Assembly (NCBI GenBank): GCA_029227035.1
Contig: JAQXZD010000118.1
Span: forward strand, 1-53,365
DNA length: 53,365 nucleotides
Origin: Lachnospiraceae bacterium
GTDB taxonomy: Bacteria > Bacillota > Clostridia > Lachnospirales > Lachnospiraceae
Direction of reading: 5' to 3'
Shown here: piece by piece, positions 7,594-15,191 of the stretch
Layout: every line of letters starts with the position of its first letter
How positions within the stretch are numbered: position 1 is the first letter of the stretch
Program-made: the position numbers and the translations under genes
The notes under the pieces: generated by a model
The model's input: only the letters and a program-made list of their open reading frames with translations
The model's database searches: none
Told to the model about the DNA's origin: nothing

Positions 7594-8742
7594 ATGAAAA
7601 AGAGAATGACAAAAATGGTGAGCGCAATGCTCATAGCAGCAATGACAGCAACAATGGTAGTAGGATGCGGTTCATCCGATAAGAAAGAAGAAGGCGGTTC
7701 TTCATCAGGAAGTACAACACAGGCAGCCGCAGATACATCTTCCGTGATGAGCCATGAGGAAATCATCAAGAAGGCAGCAGCAGATGGAAAAGTCGGTAAC
7801 TGGGGACTTGGAAATGAGTATGAGGTACTGGCACTTCTTGCAAAGTATGGTCTTCCAACAGAGTATCTGAGTGAGGATTTCACAATGGATGGTTTTGATG
7901 ATGATTCCATTACACTGGCATCCGCAATGACTTATAACGAGCTTGGACTGACCAAGAATGATTATGAAGGTGGATATGGATACGGTGATACCGTTGGTTA
8001 TATTGATATGAACGATGAAGGCGTAGCAATGCTGGAGGATAACATCTTCTGTTCCAAGACTTTTGCAAAGGAAAATCCGGAGACCGTAAAGGCATTCCTG
8101 TATGCATCCTTAAAGGGTTGGGAATATGCAGTAGAGAATCCGGATGAAGCAGCACAGATTTGTTTTGAGGCAGGTTCTTCCGTATCGCAGGATCACCAGA
8201 GCTATATGGCAGGCGAGGTTGCAAAGCTTGTTTCTACCGATATGAACGGTAATGCAGTAACAGATGACATCGGAAAGATTAATACGGATGCAATGCAGCA
8301 GACTCTGGATATTGCAAAGCAGTATGTAACCTTGGATGACTCTGCAGCACAGGAAGCATTCTCCAAGCTGACACTTGATGATATCTGTGATTCTTCTTTC
8401 TATGATGAAGCTAAGGCTTCCGATGGAAAGTTCAATGTTGAAAAGTCTGAGGTATCCATTCAGTTGAAGTGGCTCCCACAGGCACAGTTCATGGGTTACT
8501 TCGTAGCTGATGCAAAGGGATATTATGATGAGGTTGGTTTAAAGGTTAACATCGTATCCGGTGGTGGAGATATCTCCGAGACAACCGCAGTAAATAACGG
8601 AACCGTAGATTTTGGTGTAACATGGCCGACAAACATGGCAGTTGCTGATGCAGGTGGAATGGATCTGGTTGAGATTGCCCAGATTTACCAGAGATCAGGA
8701 CTGACACTGGTTTATAAGTATGACAACTTCAAGGCAGAATAG
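7594..8742 (+). CDS. NMT1/THI5-type substrate-binding lipoprotein, apparently circularly permuted
   Basis: A 382-residue lipoprotein. The signal peptide ends in a lipobox (MVVGC, Cys25), followed by a Gly/Ser-rich linker. In this family the mature protein normally begins with the stretch VSIQLKWLPQAQFMGYFVA and later reaches VGNWGLGNEYEVLALLAKYG. Here the order is reversed. The second-half sequence comes first (residues 67 to about 275, including SAMTYNELGL, GVAMLEDNIF, ASLKGWEYAVENPDEA). The first-half sequence (residues 287-382, including FGVTWPTNMAVA and IAQIYQRSGLTLVYKYD) forms the C-terminus. Both parts look intact. The start at 7594 is used because GGAGG is 8 bases ahead; the ATG at 7588 is too close. 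The substrate is probably a pyrimidine, inferred from the family and the neighbouring catabolic genes. Confidence 0.88.
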   Translation: MKKRMTKMVSAMLIAAMTATMVVGCGSSDKKEEGGSSSGSTTQAAADTSSVMSHEEIIKKAAADGKVGNWGLGNEYEVLALLAKYGLPTEYLSEDFTMDGFDDDSITLASAMTYNELGLTKNDYEGGYGYGDTVGYIDMNDEGVAMLEDNIFCSKTFAKENPETVKAFLYASLKGWEYAVENPDEAAQICFEAGSSVSQDHQSYMAGEVAKLVSTDMNGNAVTDDIGKINTDAMQQTLDIAKQYVTLDDSAAQEAFSKLTLDDICDSSFYDEAKASDGKFNVEKSEVSIQLKWLPQAQFMGYFVADAKGYYDEVGLKVNIVSGGGDISETTAVNNGTVDFGVTWPTNMAVADAGGMDLVEIAQIYQRSGLTLVYKYDNFKAE

Positions 8743-8754
8743 GAGATGTGTAAT

Positions 8755-10119
8755 ATGGAATTACTGATTAAAGGAGGAACCGTTGTAACCGCAACCGAAA
8801 GCTATGTGGCAGACGTTGCAGTGGACGGTGGAAAGATTGTAGCAATCGGAAAAGACCTTTCTGTTTCGGCAGATAAAGTTGTAGATGCGACGGGCAAGCT
8901 TGTGCTGCCCGGCGCACTGGATGCACATACACATATGCAGATGCCGTTTGGCGGAACCGTATCTGCCGACAGCTATCTGGCAGGAACCAGAGCAGCAGTC
9001 TGTGGCGGTGTTACAACAATTTTTGATTATCCGGTACAGCATAAGGGCGAGACCATTCTCGGACTGGTCAATTCCAAGAAAGAGATATTAAAGACAGATG
9101 CCTGTTGTGATTACGCATTCCATTGCTGCATTACAGACTTAAATAACGGAGAAATCCTGGATGAGATGGAAACAGCAGTTGAGGAAGGTATTACCAGCTT
9201 TAAGTGCTTCCTTGTATACAAGAAGGAAGGAATGATGGTTGATGACGGAATGTTAGCCACACTTTTGCTCCGTGCAAAGGAACTTGGCGCAATGATTAAC
9301 GTCCATGCCGAGAATCCTGACCTGATTGATCTGCGGACAGAGAAGTATCTGAAGGAAGGTAAGACCTCTGCTTGGTACCATTACATGAGTCGTCCGGAGT
9401 TTGTAGAAGCAGAAGCCGATAAGAGAGTCGTTCATTGGGCAAGTCATCTGGATACACCGGTATATCTGGTACATATGGCAGATAAGGAAGGACTGGAGGC
9501 CTGCATTAAGGCAAAAGAAGAAGGACATGATGTTCTGATTGAGACATGCCCGCAGTACCTTGAGTTTACCTGCGATGTATATAAGAGAGAAGACGGACGC
9601 AACTTTGTATGTTCTCCGCCAATGAAGGGACAGGAGAGTCAGGATGCGCTGTGGACAGCATTAAAGGCAGGACTGATTGATACGGTTGCAACCGATCACT
9701 GCCCATTCCAGAGCTATGAAAAGGATTGGGGAAAAGATGATTTTACCAAGATTCCGAATGGTTGTGCAGGTGTTGAGAACTTATATCCATATATGCTAGA
9801 TGCAGCAAATTCCGGCAAGATTTCTTTTGAACGTGTGGTAGAGGTTTGCTCCACAAACGTAGCAAAGATTTTCGGCTGTGACAATAAGGGAGCAATTGCA
9901 ATCGGTAAGGATGCAGACATTGTTATCTATGATAAGGATAAGGATTACACCATCAGTGTTAACAATATGCATTCTGATTATGACCATACCATCTGGGAAG
10001 GAAAGAAGCTGCATGGATATCCGGTGCAGACTTACCTGAGAGGTCAGTTGGTATACGATAACGGCGAATATGTCGGAACACCTGGTATGGGTGAATACAT
10101 TAAGAGAAGTCACAGATAA
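8755..10119 (+). CDS. pydB: Dihydropyrimidinase (hydantoinase family)
   Basis: A 454-residue amidohydrolase that opens dihydrouracil/dihydrothymine to the N-carbamoyl-beta-amino acid. Seen: the metal-binding DAHTHMQMP near residue 57, the carbamylated Lys in SFKCFLVYK near residue 150 with the substrate-contacting Tyr, metal His residues in INVHAENPD and VYLVHMAD, and the metal Asp in VATDHCPF. The start at 8755 has AGGAG 9 bases ahead; the ATG at 8746 abuts that site. Hydantoin is an alternative substrate, but the adjacent PreA-type dehydrogenase and carbamoyl amidohydrolase support the pyrimidine route. Confidence 0.92.
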   Translation: MELLIKGGTVVTATESYVADVAVDGGKIVAIGKDLSVSADKVVDATGKLVLPGALDAHTHMQMPFGGTVSADSYLAGTRAAVCGGVTTIFDYPVQHKGETILGLVNSKKEILKTDACCDYAFHCCITDLNNGEILDEMETAVEEGITSFKCFLVYKKEGMMVDDGMLATLLLRAKELGAMINVHAENPDLIDLRTEKYLKEGKTSAWYHYMSRPEFVEAEADKRVVHWASHLDTPVYLVHMADKEGLEACIKAKEEGHDVLIETCPQYLEFTCDVYKREDGRNFVCSPPMKGQESQDALWTALKAGLIDTVATDHCPFQSYEKDWGKDDFTKIPNGCAGVENLYPYMLDAANSGKISFERVVEVCSTNVAKIFGCDNKGAIAIGKDADIVIYDKDKDYTISVNNMHSDYDHTIWEGKKLHGYPVQTYLRGQLVYDNGEYVGTPGMGEYIKRSHR

Positions 10120-10140
10120 AAGCGATAGGAGGCTGACGCG

Positions 10141-11625
10141 ATGGCATACGAAGAAATTAAGATAAAAAATGAAACAGGAAGGTGTCTGTTGTGTCAGGAT
10201 GCTCCTTGCAACAGCGCTTGTCCAAAAGGACTTCCGGTAGCAGAAATTGTACGTTCGCTCCGTTTTGAGAACGAAGCCGGAGCAGCGAAAAAGTTAAAGG
10301 AAATTAATCCATGTGAGGGATGCAGTGCTCCATGTATGGAGAGCTGCATCCGCAGTAAGATTGATACAGGAATCGATATTCCGATGCTTATTTCAAATAT
10401 CGGAGAACAGGAGCAGACAGATATCACCCCGGATTTGTCAATTGATTTTTGTGGGGTACATTGTGAAAATCCATTTTTCCTTTCCTCGTCAGTGGTAGGA
10501 AGCGATTATGAGATGGTGGCAAAGGCATTTGATCTTGGCTGGGCCGGAGTAGCATTTAAGACGATTGGTCTGTTTACTCCGAATGAGGCATCTCCAAGAT
10601 TTGCCGCACTGGAAAAAGAAAGCAATCCATTTGTGGGATTTAAAAATATAGAGCAGATATCCGACCACACACTGGAAGAAAATTTGGGATATTTAAGAGA
10701 ACTGAAGAAGAATTATCCAACTAAGGTGATTATTGCATCCATTATGGGGCAGAACGAAGATGAGTGGACAAAGCTTGCAACTTTGATGGAAGAGGCAGGT
10801 GCAGACATTATAGAGTGTAATTTCTCATGTCCGCAGATGGTAGGCGAAGGACTCGGAAGTGATGTGGGTACAGATCCGGATCTTGTGGCAAGATATACAG
10901 CAGCAACAAAGCGCGGAACCAAGCTTCCGGTACTTGCCAAGATGACGCCGAATATTACAAAAATGGAAATACCGGCAGAGGCAGCCGTGGCTGCCGGAGC
11001 AGACGGACTGGCCGCAATCAATACCATAAAGAGTGTTATGAATGTAGATCTGGGCTCTTTTGCTTCGGCACCGGATGTGGCAGGAAAATCAGCAGTCGGA
11101 GGATATTCCGGAAAGGCAGTAAAGCCGATTGCGCTCCGCTTTATCCATGATATGCGTAAAGATGCCAAGCTGGAAAATGTGCCGATCAGTGGTATGGGAG
11201 GCATTGAAACTTGGCGTGATGCGGCAGAATTTATGGCACTGGGCTGTGAGACACTTCAGGTTACAACAAGTGTCATGCAGTATGGATACAGAATTATCGA
11301 AGACATGACCGACGGATTGAGCAATTATTTATCCCGCATTGGAGCGAAATCCGTAAGTGAAATTGTCGGAAAGGCATTGCCAAATCTGGTACCGGCCGAA
11401 GATGTTGACCGGAGTACCATTGAATATCCGAAATTTCACCGTGATACCTGCGTAGGCTGTGGCAGATGTTATATCTCCTGTTTCGACGGAGGACATCAGG
11501 CATTGCGTATGGATGAACAGAGACAACCGATTATGGATCCGAAGAAATGTGTGGGATGCCAGTTGTGTAAAGTGGTGTGCCCGACAGGATCTATTACGGC
11601 GGGAACCAGAGTAACCAAAAAATAA
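10141..11625 (+). CDS. preA: PreA-type dihydropyrimidine dehydrogenase with a PreT-like Fe-S N-terminus
   Basis: A 494-residue flavin/iron-sulfur enzyme reducing uracil or thymine. Residues 15-75 carry Cys clusters ([16 protein letters not shown] and [12 protein letters not shown]) that resemble the N-terminus of PreT / domain I of mammalian DPD. Residues ~95-400 are the FMN barrel, including [30 protein letters not shown] and [10 protein letters not shown]. Residues 436-480 hold two 4Fe-4S motifs ([11 protein letters not shown] and [11 protein letters not shown]). The FAD/NAD(P)H part of PreT is absent, and no separate gene for it is seen in the window, so the electron donor is unclear. GGAGG precedes the ATG, 21 bases after the dihydropyrimidinase gene. 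Confidence 0.9.
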   Translation: MAYEEIKIKNETGRCLLCQDAPCNSACPKGLPVAEIVRSLRFENEAGAAKKLKEINPCEGCSAPCMESCIRSKIDTGIDIPMLISNIGEQEQTDITPDLSIDFCGVHCENPFFLSSSVVGSDYEMVAKAFDLGWAGVAFKTIGLFTPNEASPRFAALEKESNPFVGFKNIEQISDHTLEENLGYLRELKKNYPTKVIIASIMGQNEDEWTKLATLMEEAGADIIECNFSCPQMVGEGLGSDVGTDPDLVARYTAATKRGTKLPVLAKMTPNITKMEIPAEAAVAAGADGLAAINTIKSVMNVDLGSFASAPDVAGKSAVGGYSGKAVKPIALRFIHDMRKDAKLENVPISGMGGIETWRDAAEFMALGCETLQVTTSVMQYGYRIIEDMTDGLSNYLSRIGAKSVSEIVGKALPNLVPAEDVDRSTIEYPKFHRDTCVGCGRCYISCFDGGHQALRMDEQRQPIMDPKKCVGCQLCKVVCPTGSITAGTRVTKK

Positions 11626-11653
11626 TATTTTATATAAAAGGAAGGTGCAGATT

Positions 11654-12916
11654 ATGTATACATGTAGTTTGGAAAGAATGACAGATAAGATTAAAACATT
11701 TTCTCAGTTTGGAGATGCCGGACACGGCGGAATTACACGTTATTCCCTTTCACCGGAAGCAATTATGGCGCGTAACGAATTTAAAAAACGTATGGAGGCA
11801 ATCGGAGCCATCATTGAGGTGGATGATGTAGCAAATATGTATGCAACACTTCCGGGTTCAGATCCGGATGCAAAGAGAATCGTTATGGCATCCCACTGTG
11901 ACTCCGTAAAGAACGGCGGTAACTATGACGGTATCCTGGGTGTTATGTCAGCAATGGAAGTACTTGAGACCGTTGTAGATCAGAACATCCCGCATAAGCA
12001 TCCGCTGACCGCAATGATTTGGACCAATGAGGAAGGTTCTCTTTATCCGCCGGCAATGATGTGTTCCGGAATTGTCTGCTATGATTATCTGCCGGAGAAT
12101 ATCCGCAGCGGATTCAAGTATGAGGACATGATGAATTCCAAGAGTATTCTGGACAATGAGAGCACATTCGGAGAGGCTCTTGAGAAGTCCGGATTTAAGG
12201 GAGACAAGAAGTATCGTCTTTCTCCGGAAAACTATGAATACTATTTTGAGACACATATTGAGCAGGGACCAATCCTTGAGGATGCCGGCAATGACATCGG
12301 TGTGGTTGACTGTGTACTGGGAATGTTCAATTACCGCTTAAAGTTCTACGGACAGACTACACATGCCGGAACTTTCCCAATGCCAAAGAGAAAAGATGCA
12401 TTCCTTGCAGCTTCCGAGGCTCTGTGCTATCTGCATGAAGAGATTGACAAACTGGGTTACCCGGAGCTTGTATATACCACAGGTGAGGTGGTTTGCCATC
12501 CATGCGTACATACCTGTGTACCGGATTTCTTTGATTTCTCATTTGATGCAAGACATGAAGATCCTAAGGTACTGGAGAAAGTCCTTGCAATCGTAAAGAG
12601 CTGTGAAGAAAAGACCTGGGCAGGATGTAAATGTGAGGTTGTCAAGGCTTGGAACCGTGATACCGTATACTGGGATAAGAAGCTGGTTGGATATGTTAAG
12701 GAATCAGCAGAAGAGCTTGGTGTATCTCATCAGTACATTCATTCCGGTGCCGGACACGACGCACAGTTTGCAGCATATATGCTTCCTGCAACCATGATCT
12801 TTGTACAGTCAAAGGACGGTCTGTCACATTGTGAGCCTGAGTATTCTTCTCCGGAGCATTGTACAGAAGGTGCATCCGTTATGCTGAATGCCGTACTGAA
12901 GGCAGACGCAGAATAA
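11654..12916 (+). CDS. pydC: Zn-dependent amidohydrolase of the M20 carbamoylase family, probable N-carbamoyl-beta-alanine amidohydrolase
   Basis: A 420-residue enzyme releasing ammonia and CO2 from N-carbamoyl-beta-alanine to give beta-alanine. Family motifs: MASHCDSVKNGGNYDGILG (metal His and bridging Asp), TNEEGSLY (catalytic Glu pair), ETHIEQGPILED (metal His), and HSGAGHDAQF near the C-terminus. The ATG at 11654 is chosen because the GTG at 11645 overlaps the AAGGAAGG site. Allantoate or N-carbamoyl-amino-acid hydrolases share these motifs, so specificity is inferred from the dihydropyrimidinase and PreA neighbours. Confidence 0.88.
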   Translation: MYTCSLERMTDKIKTFSQFGDAGHGGITRYSLSPEAIMARNEFKKRMEAIGAIIEVDDVANMYATLPGSDPDAKRIVMASHCDSVKNGGNYDGILGVMSAMEVLETVVDQNIPHKHPLTAMIWTNEEGSLYPPAMMCSGIVCYDYLPENIRSGFKYEDMMNSKSILDNESTFGEALEKSGFKGDKKYRLSPENYEYYFETHIEQGPILEDAGNDIGVVDCVLGMFNYRLKFYGQTTHAGTFPMPKRKDAFLAASEALCYLHEEIDKLGYPELVYTTGEVVCHPCVHTCVPDFFDFSFDARHEDPKVLEKVLAIVKSCEEKTWAGCKCEVVKAWNRDTVYWDKKLVGYVKESAEELGVSHQYIHSGAGHDAQFAAYMLPATMIFVQSKDGLSHCEPEYSSPEHCTEGASVMLNAVLKADAE

Positions 12917-12943
12917 TAAAAAGCAGAGCGGGGAGGACAGGAT

Positions 12944-13414
12944 ATGAAAAAAATATTGGTAAGCAAATGTCTTTACGGCGGTGAGATTGTCCGCTATGAT
13001 GCCGGTGACACTACAGAAAAGGATCCACGGTTTCTGAAGTGGAAAGCCGAAGGACGTCTGGTGCCGGTGTGTCCGGAAGTGTTTGGAGGACTTCCGACTC
13101 CCCGCCCGGATTCGCAGAGAATTGATGCGGTTCATGTGCAGGCGCAGACAGGTCAGGATGTGACAGAGGAATACACAAAAGGTGCCAAGGAGGCGCTTCG
13201 CCTTGCAAAAGCCGAAGATGTGGCATTTTGCATTATGAAGCAGGACAGTCCGTCCTGCGGAAGTAAGTATATCTACGACGGAACATTTACGGATACCAAG
13301 GTTCCGGGGCAGGGACTTGCAGTGGAATATTTACGAAATGCCGGATTCAAGGTATTTGCAGAGGAAGACATGGACGAGGCAGCAGAGTATTTAGCGTCGT
13401 TGGAAGCGGAGTAA
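12944..13414 (+). CDS. DUF523 family protein
   Basis: A 156-residue protein of the DUF523 family, function unknown. Typical stretches are ILVSKCLYGGEIVRYD at the start, VPVCPEVFGGLPTPRP, and the Cys-containing MKQDSPSCGSKYIYDG. The paired Cys residues suggest a metal or redox role, but that is not established. GGGGAGGACAGG precedes the ATG. It follows the amidohydrolase by 27 bases and probably belongs to the same operon. Confidence 0.85.
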   Translation: MKKILVSKCLYGGEIVRYDAGDTTEKDPRFLKWKAEGRLVPVCPEVFGGLPTPRPDSQRIDAVHVQAQTGQDVTEEYTKGAKEALRLAKAEDVAFCIMKQDSPSCGSKYIYDGTFTDTKVPGQGLAVEYLRNAGFKVFAEEDMDEAAEYLASLEAE

Positions 13415-13429
13415 GCAGGAGGTAGGAGT

Positions 13430-14056
13430 ATGCAAAATTATGTGATTACCATTGCCCGAGGCTTCGGCAGCGGAGGAAAAGATATCGGAACCCGGTTAGG
13501 CAAGGAACTTGGGATTCCGTGTTATGAGAGACAGATTCTTACAATGGCATCAGATCAGAGCGGAATCGACGAGAGCGTTTTCGTTGAAACAGATGAGAAG
13601 CTCAGAGGTAAGTATCTGGCGAATTTTTTGCGGAAGATGCCGGTAAGCGGTGTAGTTGAACCGATGGAGAGAGACTTTATCTCAGATGTCAATGTGTTCA
13701 ATATTCAGGCAGACATCATCCGCACACTTGCCAATACAGAGAGCTGTATCATTATCGGAAAATGTGCAGATGATATTCTCCGTAATTATACGAATGTCAT
13801 CAGCGTGTATATTGAAGCTCCGCGCGCCGCATGCGTTAAGTCCATTGTGGAAAAAATGCATGTAACGGAAAAGAGGGCAAATCAGCTTATTCATGATACA
13901 GACAAGTATCGTGCAAAATATTACAGTTATTATACTTCCGGAAAGGACTGGACCAATCCGATTAATTACGACCTCGTGCTGAACAGTGACCGTGTAGGGC
14001 GCGAGAAATGTGTACAGATCATCAAGGAGTACATTAAGATTAAATTCGGAGAGTAA
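13430..14056 (+). CDS. Cytidylate-kinase-like P-loop protein
   Basis: A 208-residue protein of the cytidylate-kinase-like family. The P-loop reads ARGFGSGGKDIGTRL, followed by the family pattern LGIPCYERQIL. It is not the housekeeping Cmk; related proteins are of uncertain substrate. Being the last gene of the pyrimidine operon, it may act on nucleotides, but this is only inference. GGAGG is just upstream of the ATG and a terminator follows the stop. Confidence 0.8.
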   Translation: MQNYVITIARGFGSGGKDIGTRLGKELGIPCYERQILTMASDQSGIDESVFVETDEKLRGKYLANFLRKMPVSGVVEPMERDFISDVNVFNIQADIIRTLANTESCIIIGKCADDILRNYTNVISVYIEAPRAACVKSIVEKMHVTEKRANQLIHDTDKYRAKYYSYYTSGKDWTNPINYDLVLNSDRVGREKCVQIIKEYIKIKFGE

Positions 14057-14063
14057 TTATCAA

Positions 14064-14092
14064 AATAGCTGGCAGCTGCCGGCTATTTTTTT
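14064..14092 (+). terminator. Intrinsic terminator of the pyrimidine operon
   Basis: AATAGC (14064-14069) pairs with GCTATT (14082-14087) with an inner GGC/GCC stem, then a run of seven T. The group II intron starts two bases after the T-run. Confidence 0.85.
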
Positions 14093-14494
14093 ATGTGCGC
14101 CTTGCGGCGCACGTTTCTAATGGGTGAAAGTCCCTAATCCGCCCTAGTAGTGGGAAGGATACAGTCAAAACCAAGGGTGTCCATCGTGAGGTGGAATCTG
14201 AAGGAAGGGGGAGGCAAATCTCTGGTCTGACGAACAGAAATCACATTAGGCTATAATTAGGGATAAGACTGCATAACAAGTTGAAGTCCAATAACTACTC
14301 GGAACTAATTATAGTAAATGTGGCAGATATGTGGAGAGAAAGAAACGAGTGGTACCAAGGGAGGTCTTGTCAACAAGTGGAAACAGAGTATGAGACTTGT
14401 AGTAATAACGAATGGCAAGAAGTCAGCAGAGGTCATAGTACCATTGTGGTTGCAAACATGGTGGGAAGGACTGAACTTTAGGAGATGTGAGTAA

Positions 14495-15014
14495 ATGAAA
14501 GTAACCAAAGATGGATTCAAGGACAGACAACTTCATATTGAGGACTATCTGCAAATGGTATCTGCGGAACAGAAAGAGTATGCAGAAGTGCACATAATGC
14601 ACTAAAGCAGTGCCAAACAAATGTAAATGATTCATCGAAGGAAAGCTATTCTTGAAAGTGAACCGAGAAAAGACTTGTGTGTCGCATATCAGCAAAGTCA
14701 AATACCTTGGGTATAGCTTTTATAATTACCGAGGAAAAAGCAGATTCAGAGTACACCCAAAATCAGTTACGAAGATGAAGAATAAAATCAGGGCAATCTA
14801 TTGGAAACAATGGAAAAAGACTAGAACGAGATACAAACGCCTTAGAGCGTTGGGAATGGAAGAAGAACAAGTGCACAAGCACGCAAACAGTCGTCGCGGA
14901 ATATGGTTTTGTAGCGGATTGCAATATTTCAACTATGCATTAGATAATACAAAACTCCGTGAGGATGGATTCCCAACGTTCACAGAGTTTTACTTGAAGA
15001 TATGTGAAAACTAA
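14495..15014 (+). pseudogene. ltrA: Remnant of group II intron reverse transcriptase/maturase
   Basis: Two coding pieces remain. Bases 14495-14605 encode a 36-residue N-terminal fragment that ends at a stop. Bases from about 14632 to 15014 encode the C-terminal part, with the RT-thumb-side stretch KVNREKTCVSHISKVKYLGY, then RFRVHPKSVTKMKNKI, then the maturase/X-domain end (IYWKQWKKTRTRYKRLRALG). The palm domain with the catalytic YxDD is missing, and a further internal deletion joins KIRA directly to IYWKQWKK. It cannot encode an active enzyme. Confidence 0.85.
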
Positions 15015-15015
15015 A

Positions 15016-15093
15016 GAACCGCCGTGTACGGAACCGTACGCACGGTGGTGTGGGAGGTCGGTAGATAAAATAATTATCTACCTCCTACCCGAT
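15016..15093 (+). ncRNA. Group II intron domains V and VI
   Basis: Domain V: CCGCCGTG pairs with CACGGTGG around an upper TACG-GAAC-CGTA stem-loop, with the usual 2-nt bulge (CG) on the 3' side and an apparent CGC triad. Domain VI: GGTAGATAA/TTATCTACC hairpin followed by the CCTACCCGATT end. Confidence 0.75.
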
Positions 15094-15191
15094 TCAGAAA
15101 TTCTTAAAAATAAATAAAGAAATTTCCAAAGACTCACATTCCATAATATGGTAAAGTACAACTATTGAAAAAAGACAGGAGGAGATTTTGA

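Larger units (their letters stand above)
14095..15093 (+). mobile_element. Deleted group II intron with both ends retained
   Basis: The 5' end begins GTGCGCC and continues with a conserved-looking structured region (GGGTGAAAGTCCC and on). The 3' end carries a recognisable domain V hairpin and domain VI with the CCTACCC branch-point region near 15093. The roughly 1.0-kb length is too short for a full intron with its reverse transcriptase (normally about 2 kb or more), and the coding part is broken. Insertion immediately after a transcription terminator is the habit of group IIC introns; the class is not proven here. Confidence 0.85.

Noticed and set aside
10141-11625. The PreA-like enzyme lacks the active-site Cys of mammalian DPD (the aligned loop reads GSDVG where DPD has an A-C-G triplet).
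   Set aside because: As I recall it, E. coli PreA has the same GSDVG loop and is active, so this is a normal bacterial form, not a lost catalytic residue.
14281-14481. A 66-residue plus-strand reading frame in the intron.
   Set aside because: It lies in the structured RNA part of the group II intron and resembles no protein; it is probably chance.
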